In this document: positions 35,441-47,363 of the stretch, in pieces
Numbering within the stretch: position 1 is the stretch's first letter
Layout: each line of letters opens with the position of its first letter
Origin: Cristatella mucedo
Lineage: Eukaryota > Bryozoa > Phylactolaemata > Cristatellidae
DNA length: 64,000 bases
Assembly (NCBI GenBank): GCA_009760855.2
Contig: WPIO01000112.1
Location: forward strand, 799,501 to 863,500
Direction: 5' to 3'
Notes under the pieces: generated by a model
Database searches by the model: none
Seen by the model: the letters and a program-made list of their open reading frames with translations, nothing else
What the model was told of the DNA's origin: nothing
Program-made: the position numbers and the translations under genes

Positions 35441-35988
35441 GTCGCGACACCGCGTGCAAGAACATCGGAGAGAGGAGTTCTCCGCTAATAAGAATAGTGG
35501 TTCTGTATTCCAGATCTTTTTGCCAATTTTTCGCAGTTGGAACTCCGCTTTAAATGAATATCGTATGTAAGAATAGAAGTTGAGATTAATTTTTTAAAAT
35601 TTGCACTTCGCTTAATTACGATTTCAAACTCGAACTCATTTCGCGCGCGCTTAAGTGCACATTGGCAGCGTATACGACAATAGGCGTTATTTATATGGGC
35701 ATTTCACCGCTTGTTTGTTGATTGCATGCTCTTTGCCCGTTGAAATGCTCCACGTAATGTAATGTAATGCTCCACCATTATGGAGTCTGAGCTTCACCGC
35801 TGAACCTGGATTACGAACTATAAGCTCTGCCGATCTATGAGCTACTTTACCGATGAATTAGAGCTGAGTCGCTTATGAAATAACCGCTAGAAGCCGAGAC
35901 TTTTGAGCAGCTAGATGCATGATTATGTAAGAATGAGATTATGGCATGACTTACGGCATGGCCATTAAATAAGGCACGGTCCAGACCG

Positions 35989-36105
<117 letters not shown>

Positions 36106-36379
36106 CAACGGTCTGCTGGTCAGCGAGTCTTAGCGCTTAGTGTGAGCTTCTGCAAGCCTATTAGCGAGTCGGCTGGAAGTCACATGTTGTGTTAGCCGTA
36201 ATGCTTAGGCTATTTTTGTGCTTTTCCTAATGTGGTGCTGCCGTTACCGCTGCGTGCAGACTATCGAGCGCTGCGTTGCTACTGTAGGTGCATTGCTGGC
36301 TTCAGGTCTTTGCAAGTCGCACGCTTTGCCCCGCTACCCGAACCAAGGATGAGGTTTGCGGTCATAGCATCGTCATTTT

Positions 36380-37480
36380 GATGGGATATTAACTAGATAT
36401 TTAATTTTTTGGGGAGAAATATCCGGACGTCTCGGCTGCGAAAAGAAAATACTCTTACAATTAAGGAAAAGCTGCAAATTTTGGTGGCCTTGAAGTAAAA
36501 AAAAAGAGCAGCCTGCTGTTGCTGATGAGTTCAACGTGAGTCAGTCAACTGTCTCCAAAATGAAGAAGGCAGAAAAAGAGATTCGCCATGAAGGGCTCAC
36601 CAATGAGAATCTGAACCGAAAAAAGAAGCGTGAAGCTCTCTAAACGAGAAACTGCCGACGCGCAGATTTAATGGTTTTATCAAATGCGGCAGCAAAATGC
36701 TGTGATCGATGGTGCATTAATGATGGACAAGTTACTGCAGCCTGCTTCGACCCTTGGCTGTACGTCATTTGCTCTAACAGATGACCGGTAGAGTGTCATA
36801 ACATTTGGCATGCCATTACGTTCATGAACATTAGCGCTGAAAGATCTTATTAGGTAAGATATTATCTTATTAGGCTGCAGATCTTATCCAAGCCGAAAGT
36901 TGGATTGCCAACGTCTTGCCAATCTTGATTGAAGGGTATGATGAATCCATTATCTTTAATGCCGACGAAACGGGCCCATAGTACAGAGCGGCCCTTTCTG
37001 GCACATTAGCTGTCGCTGGTACTCAAACGTCTGGTGAAAAGACACTAAAAGAACGAATAACTGCGTGCTTCTTCTCTGCGACGCGAATGGCACCGAAAAA
37101 AACATGCGGTGGGGAAATTTGCAAAACCACGGTGCTTTTCGAACTGCTCGGCCGCGTTTACCGTATTTCAGCAGCAGCGGCGCTTGGATGACCGGTTGAA
37201 TTCGGGCTGGTGTTCTTTTTAAATTTTACCAGGAGCTGGGCAATCGAAATATAATTATTTTTGCCGATAACGCGGCGGCTTGTCATACAGTAGAAGGGCA
37301 GCTCGAGAATATATCAAACTGGCGTTCATGCCACCGAACACAACATCTCTTATACAGTGCTGGATCAAGGAATCGTCCGCACCGCGATAGTCTACTGCAA
37401 AGCGCAAGTGGTGCGGCAGATGCTGCAGGTCATCGAAGAAGGAAACTCAACTATTGATTACGCAGAGTAAATTTAAAGCG
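36380..37480 (+). mobile_element. pogo/Tigger-type DNA transposon, decayed
   Basis: Plus-strand transposase remnant. The CENP-B-like DNA-binding helix is readable: RKENTLTIKEKLQILVAL, VADEFNVSQSTVSKMKKAEK and GLTNENLNRKKKREAL. Further on are the DDE-domain start NADETGP and EKTLKERITACFFSA. Both fit the Tigger arrangement. At least three in-frame stops and frame changes are present, so it is dead. Terminal repeats were not located. Confidence 0.8.
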
Positions 37481-37569
37481 AGTTTGAGGTGAGAGAAAAG
37501 CTACGTCGCTGATATCCGCACGCTCCTCGAGCTGGCGCTATAAAGCTAGCGCTCTTTAGAGCTCGCAAT

Positions 37570-38265
37570 GTAGACAGCGGGCGTAATACAGAAGGCACTC
37601 CATGTACAGAGCCTGTACCGATTGCTCGTCGCGATCTCGTTTCTTACTTACGGAAAGAAAGCGCGTCGCTTGGCATTCCGCCTAGTTTCTGCTCGCATCA
37701 TTCGTCGCTGTCGCGGAGACTATCGCGCGGAGCAAACTAGCCAAACGCGTGAGCGCGTCCGCGGTCGCTGCCACGAGCATATTCGCGCGCCGTCGCCGCC
37801 TCCGCCGCAAGGAGCGGCGAAAGGGATTCGTACGAGCAGATACCGCCGCGCCGGTTTGGCCAGCGGTCAAGGTCCACGCTCGACCAAGGTCAAGGTGAAT
37901 ATGCTTGATGATGACCGAGGTCGTGGGCTCGAGCCACAGGTAGCGTGTGGCTCGAGGCGCCTGAATGGAGATCAAGCTCTCTTATGGCGCTATGTAAATA
38001 AATTTTATTTCTTCCGATAAATGCGCACAGATGCAGGTATAGTCAATTTCGCAAGCTGCATTCGAGCTCGGCAGCGGCGCCGCACGCTTCGATGGTCGAG
38101 ATGACGTGTCGATCGCTTTGATGGTTGAGAGTGACGTGCGCTAGCGGGATTGCAAAGCTCCGCTAGAGGGCTACGCAGCGTTCGCTGCAATGTGGGCAGG
38201 GCAAGCGGCAATGGGAGGTAATAGAAATAGATGCAAGCCAACGAGTGCAGCGTAAGCATCCATTA
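37570..38265. repeat. Long direct repeat, right copy, with SINE insert
   Basis: Homologue of 34915-35440, starting gtagacagcgggcgtaatac. It is longer because a SINE-B (37848-38010) interrupts it: the left copy runs gacgccgcttcttcgaatag where this copy has the SINE. Outside the SINE the two align with moderate divergence. Confidence 0.8.
37848..38010 (+). mobile_element. SINE-B copy inserted in the direct repeat
   Basis: A box ttggccagcggtcaaggtc, B-box region gtcgtgggctcgagccac, body, tail gcgcctgaatggagatcaag and ctctcttatggcgctatgta, AT-rich end. Near full length. Insertion boundaries are defined by the uninterrupted repeat at 35.2 kb. Confidence 0.82.
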
Positions 38266-38584
38266 CGGCGCACGCACGCCCGTCCGCCTCTCCCGTCTGG
38301 CGCATCTTGAGCGCAGACTCTCACTTCGCTGAGACGGGTAGGGAGAGAGCATATCGCTGCGACAGGGTAGAGAGCATGAATAGGTTCCTCGCTGCTGCGC
38401 CGCGACTTCAAGCAGCGGCGTTCTTAGCGCCTCTTCTCAGCTCCGCCTCCTCGTCGGCCGAGGGAAAGTTGCCGGCTGTGGCCGCTGCCTCGTCGGCGCT
38501 GCGACCGTAGTCGCCTGCACTCGCTCTGCAGCTGGCCGCTCGCTGCGTCTGCGGCTGCGAAATCTTTCGCTTTTCGCTGCATCC
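38266..38584. other. Probable 3' UTR or downstream flank of the secreted-protein gene
   Basis: GC-rich sequence with no AATAAA on the minus strand between the stop codon and 38010. The first such hexamer (plus-strand tttatt at 38004-38009) lies in the SINE-B tail. Confidence 0.4.
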
Positions 38585-38906
38585 TTACGCGCAGCACTTC
38601 ATGCCGCTCTGGCGATGTGCGCACGTGCATGCCCGCACGTCGAAAGCGGTCGTCGGCGGGCAGGCGTGCAGCGCGCTAACGACGCCGGCGCTCTGCACGA
38701 ACAGGCTGCAGCCGCTCCACGGCACCACGCGGTACGTGTTGCCTCCATCCGAGCACGCGTCCTCGCGGCGGCGGCGGCCGCCGCCGCCGCCCGCGTCGGT
38801 CGGCGGCAGCGGCCGCGCGGCACCGCCGAGCAGCGTCACCAACGTGCGGTACCGGTCGCTTCCGACCTTGGCGCACGCAATTCGCACGCTCAGGCCGTCC
38901 ACTGTC
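38585..38906 (-). CDS. Secreted Cys-rich protein, exon 3: chitin-binding-like module
   Basis: Third exon of a three-exon minus-strand gene (exons 40198-40047, 39922-39554, 38906-38585; 280 residues). Acceptor GCTCGTTTCAG; its first base G completes GC from exon 2. It encodes TVDGLSVRIACAKVGSDRYR (residues 175-194), a Gly/Arg-rich linker, then a six-cysteine module with Cys at 225, 240, 256, 267, 269 and 278, including YRVVPWSGC and CPPTTAFDVRACTC. This resembles invertebrate peritrophin-type chitin-binding domains with the C-x-C end. Stop TAA at 38585-38587. GTAAGG overlaps the stop and could be a donor, so a longer isoform is possible. Product and chitin binding are inference from motif shape. 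Confidence 0.75.
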
Positions 38907-39553
38907 CTGAAACGAGCGCCATCAGCGGCCGTGGCGCGGCCGCTTTGTGGAAGAAGGCGTGGCCACCCGGTGGCGTCCCGAGGTCGGCCGACCGCGGAAT
39001 TCGCGCGCCGCCCGCGGCGCGTGTCGACTGCCGAGCCGGAGCCGCCCGCGAGCGCCGCGCCGACCGCGCGGCTAATTCGCTGCATGCTAACGCGGCGCTC
39101 CCGGAATAAACGCGTCGCGGAATGCGCCGGCTGACGAAGCACGGGGTCGCCGCGGCGCGCGAGACGAGATGCGACCAGGACGCAGCATCGCGACGGCGAG
39201 CGAAGGGGCGTGCGGGCGTGCGGAGCTCGTTCGGTTTGAGCCGGCTCCGCCGCCGAACCGTCAGAGGCCGCCAAAGCGACGCTGGCGCACGGCGGCGGCT
39301 GCGGCCGCCGCCACGCGCCAGCAAAGACGATGACGAGTTCTTACTCTTGAGGGAGAAAGACGCCGCCGCCGAATGTATCCTCTCGCGTACCCTTTCTGGT
39401 CGGTTTTCGCTCTCGCCCACCGCCGCCGCAGCCGCCGCCCATGGGCCCGCATCAATGGGCGCCGTCGCGGCCGCAGTCGATGACGACGGCTAGACTGCAA
39501 CCTGAGCGTCCAGGGTAGGAGGGCTGGGCGTCGCTAGGCAGCGCCGTACTTAC

Positions 39554-39922
39554 GCCACTGTCGACTGGTCGAGCTGCACCTGCACCACCCCGTACGATCC
39601 GTCCAAGAAGTCGAGACCCTTCGCCGCGCCGCCGCCCTCGGCGGCGGCGGTGGCCGCCGCCGCGACGACGCGCGTGGCATTGCAGCGGCAGGTCTCCACG
39701 ATGGCGCCGCCGGGCGTTCTCATTTCGATGAGGCCGCCGCCGCCGCGAACGTCGCAGGAGCGGCAGTAGAAGCACGACGGGCCGCACTCGACCGTCACCG
39801 GGTCGCCGCTCGGCCGCTCGCCTTCGCACGCCGTGCACGTCGGCGCCGCGTCGAGCGTCTCCATCAGGCACGCGCCGCAGGCGTCGCCGTTCAGCTCGGG
39901 CGAGCAGCCGGCGCAGCTGGCG
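39554..39922 (-). CDS. Secreted Cys-rich protein, exon 2
   Basis: 369 bases on the minus strand with donor GTGGC|GTAAGT and acceptor GCGCTTGCAG; both phases fit the neighbouring exons. It encodes a cysteine-dense block (SASCAGCSPELNGDACGACL, PTCTACEGERPS, VECGPSCFYCRSC, ETCRCNATRV; residues about 51-125), an Ala/Gly linker, then GLDFLDGSYGVVQVQLDQST. The last stretch together with the start of exon 3 resembles the first strands of a laminin-G/ConA-like fold. It is too short for a whole domain, so I do not claim one. Third-position GC is extreme, so antisense frames look open too; splice phase and cysteine pattern favour this strand. Confidence 0.72.
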
Positions 39923-40046
39923 CTGCAAGCGCTCGCGCAGCGGCGGCGGCGGCGTCGGTTATTTGGCTCAGACTTCGCGAGACTTCGCGTTGCTGCTAAA
40001 GAATCGCTGCGTGCGCGGCCGGCCGCAGTTCGCTGCTGCTACTCAC

Positions 40047-40198
40047 CTGCCGTCGGGCACGCCCTTGCAGCGCAGGTCATGACATGCCGCAGTGTCCAGC
40101 ACCGAAGCGATGACGGCGGCGGCGACGACGAAGGCGGCGGCGGCGGCGACGCCGCCGGCTGGCAGCAGCCGCGGCGCGGCCGACCGGTCGCCGGTCAT
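40047..40198 (-). CDS. Secreted Cys-rich protein, exon 1 with signal peptide
   Basis: ATG at 40198 on the minus strand; 50 codons plus AG, then CAG|GTGAGT. Residues 1-15 are polar with Arg, 16-33 are a hydrophobic core (VAAAAAFVVAAAVIASVL), and small residues near 36-38 (DTAA before CHD) suit signal-peptidase cleavage. The mature N-terminus is already Cys-bearing (CHDLRCKGVPDG). AG plus C of exon 2 gives Ser in frame. This exon sits in a CpG-rich island, as a first exon would. The intron to exon 2 is only 124 bases. Confidence 0.75.
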
Positions 40199-40697
40199 GC
40201 TCGTCGTCGTGGTCTCACGACGCCGACTGCCGATGCTGTCGGCTCTGGGCCGGCTTGGAGCTTGACACCGAGTGGCCGACGATCGAGAGGTCTGTCCGAT
40301 GCAGCCTCGCTGAGTCTTATGGCATCTCCCGGAGTGCGGAGCGAGCGTGCAGTCCGACGCCGCCGCAATGCGAGGCAGCGGTTATCCGCTTAATTTCAAT
40401 GATAATTTTAAACGAGCGTCGGGGCTCGCGCCGCATTTAGCAGCCCTGGCACGAATTGAGTGCCTGCAGGCGCTCGCGGCAATGACAGCGGTTAAGGTAA
40501 TAGCTGCGGCAGCGGCTGCGGCGGCAGCGGCAGAGATAGAGGCAGCGACAGCAGCGACTCGATGCTCTAGGAAAAAAAGCACTCGTTTAAAACCAAACAT
40601 AATCCGGAGTTGGCGGCGGCTCGACCGAGACCCTAAACCCTTGACCATCGACCCAGCGAATTAGCTGAGCGTCCTGCGCTGCAAAGGAGCAATTCGT

Positions 40698-40745
40698 GCG
40701 GCAGCGGCAGCGGCAGCGGCAGCGGCAGCGGCAGCGGCAGCGGAG
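40698..40745. repeat. GCGGCA hexanucleotide array
   Basis: About eight copies of the six-base unit upstream of the secreted-protein gene. Similar Ala-codon-like GC repeats occur at 40495-40550. Confidence 0.92.
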
Positions 40746-41204
40746 AAGCGTCCTGGACCGCAAGTAGACCCCAAGGCCTGGCTAGGAAAAAGTATCAATA
40801 TTTTGCCAGCTGGTGGACCGTCGCTAAGATCGACCGTCGCTACGATCCGATGTTTCTCATTCGCCTGAGACATGATAGCCAGGTCGTTCAAATGTATAAT
40901 TTCACAAAGCCTAATCAAACACCTGCTTATCACTATTCCATAATTTCGAGCACAATTCAGTGTTCCCCTTCAACTGACGGTATTTTCCAACTGTATATAC
41001 ACACTATTAAATAATATTCTATTCATCATAGTTGCACCAACGTTAGGAGTGCTATTAATATCGAAAAGAGCGAAACGTGTGGGTGACGTAGGTGGCCGAA
41101 GCGCGGTCAAATAGTTTCCATTCGTGAATGTGTACAAGTTGAAGTTTTGTACACATTGCGTAAAATTTCAGCAGAATTTTTAGCAGATTGTTCGCTGAAG
41201 AGTT
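40746..41204. other. No gene seen
   Basis: Transition from the GC island to AT-rich LINE territory. No coding signal. Confidence 0.5.
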
Positions 41205-43822
41205 AAAAAAAAGTTGCAAGTAAGTACTAGCCAGTACGAATTCAATGAAATACCGGCCGATTCTGCTTTCGACTTCGACTATGTGCTCCATCAGATCAAC
41301 ATCCAGGCCAGCCCATTTTTTCACTGTCTGGAGAATTCTGATTTGGTCCAGCACGTTAATCATACCACCCACGTCGGTGGCCATATTCTAGATCTCGTGA
41401 TCACTAAGGATGTCTTCCCCGCTGACCATGTGGTGTGCCCGCTCACCCTCTCGGATCATGTTCGATCTCGTTTACTGTTCCCGCTTTCTTGTACGTACAG
41501 GGTCATGTTGAACTTGTCCAGCGACGTAATTTACAAAGCATTGAATTAGACAAATTTTTGAAATCTGTTTGTGATGCAGATCTTCTTGATCTGCACCCAG
41601 ACTCAACCGACAGCTTCGATACCCTCACTGATGCTGTGAACATGACACTTAAGAGTGCTCTTGGCTAGCTTGCTCCCGTTCATTCTATCCGTGTACAAAG
41701 TCGCGAAGATTTCTTTCAATTTACAAAGAAACTTCAAAAGATGCAACGTGTTAAGCGAAGGTTTGAACGTCGTTTTAAGAAATCGGGGTCTGACGCAGAT
41801 CGAGTCAATTTCAAAGACTTCCTTCGAGTCTACACCCAGAAGCTTCGAAAACTGAATCCCTGCCAGTCGGACCCAAAACAGATTTATAAGATAGTACACA
41901 ATTTACTAACCAATGCTGAGAGGTATGACTCCCCAGATATTAACAGCTGAGCCGAAAATTTGTCCGCGTTCTTTACTGAAAGATTGTGCACATTCATGCC
42001 TCCGTACAGCCTCCTCCGAATAAAGCAATTGTGGAATTACAACCTGTTACCTTCATTAAAAGGTTGTTCGACGTTTCGGCATGGAATGTGGCTACATTAA
42101 TAGATCTAGTAAATAGAGCTCGTCTCTTGAAGACCCTATATCGTTATCTCTGTGGTCATCATTGGCAGACCAACTTAGCTCTGCCATAACCGAGATTTTT
42201 AATGCTTCTTTAAAAAAAGAGGTTGTTCGCAAGTCCTTCAAATCGGCAATCGTTAGACCCATACTTGAAAAGCCGGGATTAGATACAAAGGTCCTTGAAA
42301 GTTATCGCCCAGTTTCCCTCTTCCTTTCTTGTCAAAGATTCTTGAAAAAATTGTCGCTAAGCAGCTGGTTGTACATATTGAAAAGAATAAAATGTCAGAA
42401 ACATTTCAATCGGAGTTCAAGAGGCAGCACTCCACTGAAACTCCTCTCCTCCGTGTTAGCTATGATATTCTATGTGGTAACGATGACGGAAATGTCACCG
42501 CCCTAGCTCTGCTAGATCTATGAGCTGCCTTTGAAACCATCGATTACGCTGTTCTAGTTGAACGATTGGGAGCAACGATCGGTCTGGCAGACGATGCACT
42601 GGAGTGGTTTAAATGTACTTATCTGATCGTGTTCAATCCGTGTCATGTGGGGGTCAGGTCTCACACACGAGACGGGTCACCTGTTGAGTTCCTCAAGGGT
42701 CCGTCCTCAGTTCATTGCTTTTCTTCATTTATACTCAACCTCTGGGAAAAGTGATTAAGGCCCATGGAATAGGATATCACTGTTATGCTGATGATAATAA
42801 GCTGTATTTTTCATTCAAACCGTCGGAATCTGCTGCAGCAACTGAGAAACTGAATGCTTGTCTTGATGACAATTGATCCTGGATTTCGGAAAACGTCTTG
42901 AAACTAAATGAAAATAAAACTGAACTGCTGCTCATAGGCCACCCTTAGCGTGTCGCTGGATTGAAAGGCTTTGCTCTTCTAATAGGTAATGCTATTGTGC
43001 GACCATCACCGCGTGCTCGAAATTTAGGTGTAGTTTTCGACAGCTGCCTAAATTTTAAAAGCTTCATTCATAAGACTGCTTCTACAGATTGCCATCACGT
43101 CCAATCCTGATCTAAGGTTAGGAGCTGTCTTCCACAGTTGCTTGCAAAACATTTACCTAGCTCTTCAGTTCTGTCTCGGCTTGATTATTGTAATTCCCTT
43201 TTGGCTGAGCTACCAAAAAAAAGAAAATACGCCACGGCAGCTGGCTGTGACTATGGCTGCAAGGCTAGTTTTCAAGTCCTAGAGGTTTGACCGCATGTCT
43301 CCTTTGCTAAAATAGCTAGGATGGATGCCGGTTGATCAACGGAAACAGAGCAAAGTTCTCACTCTGACCCACAAGGCCTGCCATCACTTGGCTCCTTCAT
43401 ACCTAGCTGAACTGCTGCACCAGTTTCAGCCTGTTCACGCCCTCAGGTCCTGTGTGGACAATAAATTAGCTGTCCCATTCCTCCGCTTAAAGACCGTTGG
43501 CGACAGAAGCTTTAGCTCTGCAGGTCCTAGACTGTGGAACTCGCTTCCACAATTCTTACGCAACGACATCTACTCTCCAACTGCCGACTATGGCACGTCT
43601 TTTTCAGCGGTCCTGAACTGCTACTTCTATGCTACTCACTACCTCAACTGCTCTCCTGACTGTGCTATGCTTCCCACTTTCTCTTTGTTGCGTGAGATGA
43701 AGTCTGTTGGCTACCGAAAGCCACTTAGGCTGTGAGTGCGCTATACAAAACTCTCCTGCGTAAAACCCACATAGTCTTTATGGCTTTGTGTAGTTACAGA
43801 GGGAGATACATTACATTACCTA
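41205..43822 (+). mobile_element. L-ATTAC LINE, long but decayed copy
   Basis: Starts within the endonuclease domain: EFNEIPADSAFDFDYVLH, ENSDLVQHVNHTTHVGG, HILDLVITKDVF, the last being the conserved end of AP-type endonucleases of CR1/jockey LINEs. Then come the linker (FKDFLRVYTQKLRKLNP), reverse transcriptase (SYRPVSLF; a decayed catalytic box YADD seen as [10 protein letters not shown] at 42780-42815) and the C-terminus (WMPVDQRKQSKVLTLTHKAC, LWNSLPQFLRN). Many stops and frameshifts. The 3' end is gagatacattacattac. Confidence 0.88.
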
Positions 43823-44026
43823 AGAGCTGCAGCTCCAGCAGTGGCAGCTCCACCAGCAGCAGCAGTCGGTTCTTTCTTTATCGCTCGCGCCTACCAACGA
43901 AAAGAAATGGCTATTGCTCCACAAATCAGGCGACTTCTTAACTAATAACTACTGATTTTTAATTAGAACTTATGCCATTCCCATGGGTTAGCTTTAACAC
44001 TGTCAATAACTCTGACTTTCTTATTT

Positions 44027-44310
44027 AATAACAATAATAATAACGCACTTGATAAAGCGCCCTCAGAGAACTCAATCTCTTTCAAGGCGCTTTACATTTG
44101 CCACAAAAGAAACATGATCGGATGGTTAGCGGTAGCATGCTCAACAAGCAACGAGAATACAATGGTTAGGGATGACATGCACAGGGCCAGCATGCAAGTA
44201 TGGTTAGTGGCAGCGTGCACAGTGGCAGTACGCACAGTGTCAGCACGCATAAGCACAAAATCACGTATTCCAGGATCGACCAACTAAATGCTATGATAAA
44301 TAGATGCGTT
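44027..44310 (-). mobile_element. L-ATT LINE 3' end
   Basis: ATA-unit tail, gcacttgataaagcgccctc, tttcaaggcgctttacattt, then 3' UTR with repeated cagcatgcaagta/cagcacgcataagc motifs. Confidence 0.85.
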
Positions 44311-45164
44311 AAATAGATGTTTTCATATTTACTGTTGCATATTGGGCTAAGGATAATTTTTTATTTTGCAATCTTTATGCAGTATGGTTGACTAACTTTT
44401 ACTCTTTGGCTCGCTTACGACGAGTTGTAAGACACCTGACTGGAGATGTAGCTCTCTGTAGGTGCTTAGAGAAAAACCAAACTTGTTGCAAATAAACTAG
44501 TTTTTAGAAGTCCATATGTTGTGTCTAATTTTAATTTATTGCTCTTCGAGATTATTCACCGAGTCAAAGATCACCAAAGTCGAGGTCATGCAAAATGTCT
44601 TTCAAGTCAAATGAAATTGCGTACGGCCTCCGCTGCTCTTAGCGCTTATAAGATAGAGATTGTTCACGGGAGATGTAGACAGTTTTCTGGTTGTTTCAAA
44701 ACCCCGACCAACATCTTAGGTAACCAGCATGGCTGCTGGACCTAAGCTTTACCAGCTGTTAGATGTCTCTTGGTGTCTGTGCAGCTTCTAGAATGGTCCA
44801 TGAGGAATACAGCTGATGACCTGCCTAACCGCCTGCAAATGGTTGAATTTGTCAGTCTTTACTCCGCCAGGAGCTAGTATTAGCACATTTACCGTTGCTT
44901 GACTATACCAAAATATGCTACTGTTTCACGTCAGCAGTGTTTGCACGATGGCATTTGCAACAACTTAAGTCCGCTCGGTGCATAAAGGAACAGTGAAACT
45001 GCCCTATTTATTGAGCGATGCAATTGTCTCGTGGGAACGGCTACTATTTTTACGAGGCTCGAGGAGAATTTTTTCTTGCTGTTATAAGCATTTCACGGGA
45101 TGGAACCTCGCTTGCGTTCCTTTTCCGCAGCGATGGAGATTTCCAGTGTTTTTTATTCAGAAAA
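44311..45164. other. No gene seen
   Basis: AT-rich. Short frames only, and no repeat family recognised. Confidence 0.45.
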
Positions 45165-46237
45165 AAAGCAACTTTTGGCGATCGATAAACTTCAGCTGGT
45201 GCGAAACTCCCCTGCTAGGCTTGTCTGTCGTGAGCGTCGCAGTTGCCACGTCACACTACTTCTCGCTTACCTTCTCTAACTACCAGTCAAGCAACGCATC
45301 GACTTTAAGGTTTTGTCGCTCACTTTGAGGTCCCTTCATTCTATGGCTCCAGCCTACCTATCAGACCTACTCCCCCACCAGGCCAAGCATCGTACCTCCC
45401 ACTTGTACCTCCCATCGTACCTCCCACCACGTGCAGGCTATCAGCTTTTATACCCCGTGTAAAATCGTAACTTCTGGCTTCTCAAGACGTACACCGGGCT
45501 AACCATTTTCAGAACACAGAGCTTCTACTATTACCTGCATTTGTGTCTATTATTGTCACCATTTATACTGTCCATCTCTTGCCGATGTGATTGCTAGGCA
45601 CAACTTAGTCTTTAATTTCTATGCAGATGACACTCAGTTTTACCATTGCTTTGATCCCTCCCAGCCCTCCAGCACGTCGAAGTCTCTCAAATCTCTTGCT
45701 ACATTCACACATGGATAGCAGCAAACTTTCTCAAATTGAATGACGATGAAACAAACTTACTAGTTATGAGAAAATCAAGTATGATTCAAAAACGGTCAAA
45801 TCAGTTCTGCAAGCATATCTCCTATTGCATCTGCACGAAATCTAGGTGTCGTGTTTCAAAGTGACTTTTCACTAGACGAGCACATTAGCTCCACACTCAA
45901 GTCTGCTGACTCTCAGCTGCATACCACTGCTAAACTTCGGGCTTTTTTTTTTAGACCGGATACTATAGTCCGCCTAAATTGGTTCATACAATTTTGGCAT
46001 TTCGTCTCGACTTCTGAAACTCGTTGCTTTCTGGTCTACCGGCCTGTGCAATCAGGCGCTTACAGCTTGTGCACAACTCTGCAGCTAGGCTTGTCTGTCG
46101 TTAACGTTTCCCTTGCCACGTCACAAAACCTCTCGTCGCCTGTGTTGGCTGGCTCACAATAATAGAGTGCATCAACTCAAAGGTCCCACCACTCCTTTTT
46201 AGTTCCCTTCATTCTCTGGCTTTAGCCTACTTAATGC
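45165..46237 (+). mobile_element. L-ATT LINE, two abutting internal pieces
   Basis: 45180-45430 carries the C-terminal coding end (GLSVVSVAVATSHYFS, then the dhqak-type region cccccaccaggccaagcat). 45480-46237 restarts upstream with reverse transcriptase FYADDTQFYHCFDPSQPSS and runs again into the C-terminus (GLSVVNVSLATS). Either two insertions or an internal duplication. Broken by stops. Confidence 0.75.
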
Positions 46238-47363
46238 ACTAATTGATCGCCGTCTGTAACCCCACAAAGCCACAAAGACTATGAAGGTGTTATGCAGGAG
46301 AGTTTTATATAGTGCACTCACAGCGTAAGCGACTTTCGGTACGCATTCGGTAGCCAACAGACTTCATCTCACGCAACAAAGAGAAAGTGGGAAGCATAGC
46401 AGAGTCAGGAGAGCAGCTGAGGTAGTGAGTAGCATAGGAGCAGCAGCTCGGGACCGCTGAAAAAGATGTGCCATAGTCGGCAGTTGGAGAGTAGATGTCG
46501 TTGCGTAAGAATTGTGGAAGCGAGCTCCAAAGTCTAGGACCTGCAGAGCTAAAGGTTCTGTCACCAACGGTCTTTAAGCGGAGGAGTGAGACAGCTAATT
46601 TATTTTTCATACAAGACCTCAGGGCACGAAGATGTTGAAACGGTTGCAACAGTTCAGCTAGGTATGGAGGAGCCAAGCCATGGCGGGCCTTGTGGGTCAG
46701 CATAAGAACTTTGCTCTGTATCCGTTTATCAACCGGCAGCCATCCTAGGTCTTTTAGCAAAGGGGTCACATTATCAAACCTCTGGGATTTGCAAACTAGT
46801 CTTACAGCTATATTCATAGCCACCTGCTGTGGCCTAGTGACTTTTTTCTGTAGCCCAGCCTTAAGGGAATTACAATAAAACAATGTAGCCGAGACAGAAC
46901 TGAAGAGCTAGTATAATTTTTGCAAGCCACTATGGAAGACAGCTCCTTATCTGAGATAATTGCACGCCAGTGCCTCATCTGCTAGACCGATCGCTGTTCC
47001 CAATTGTTAAAGTAGGAGATCACGATCAATGATGTCGAAGGCAGCCGGTAGCTCTAGCAGTGCTAATGCAGTGTCATTCCCGTCATCTTTGCTACATGGG
47101 ATGTTTTTGATTACACGGAGCAGAGCAGTTTCTGTGAAGTGCTGCTTCTTGAACCCCGATTAAAATTGTTCTGAAATTTAATTCTTATTACTGTGTGCTA
47201 CCAGCTGCTGAGTAATAATTGTTCAAGAATCTTTGGCAAAAAGAAAAAAGGGAAACTGGGCAATAGTCTGCACGGACCTCTGTATCTAATCCAGGCTTTT
47301 CAAGAATCGGTCTAACGATGGCCGATTTGAAGGACTTGGGTGCAACCCATTTTTCTAAAGAAG
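46238..47363 (-). mobile_element. L-ATTAC LINE, 3' part (split copy)
   Basis: The minus strand codes FYCNSLKAGLQKKV, LGWLPVDKRIQSKVLMLTHK, GPRLWSSLPQFLRN and further C-terminal sequence, open for about 190 codons (46305-46883). Upstream reverse transcriptase is decayed. The copy is interrupted at 47363 by an L-ATT insertion and resumes at 47601. Confidence 0.85.

Noticed and set aside
34951-35465. Overlapping 107-156-codon frames on both strands
   Set aside because: The GC-rich direct repeat has open frames on both strands; its second copy at 37.6-38.2 kb breaks them, and no motif or splice context supports them.
38585-39500. Long Arg/Ala-rich frames on the plus strand and in other minus frames over the GC island
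   Set aside because: High GC removes stop codons from most frames. Only the minus-strand chain has matching splice phases, a signal peptide and ordered cysteines.
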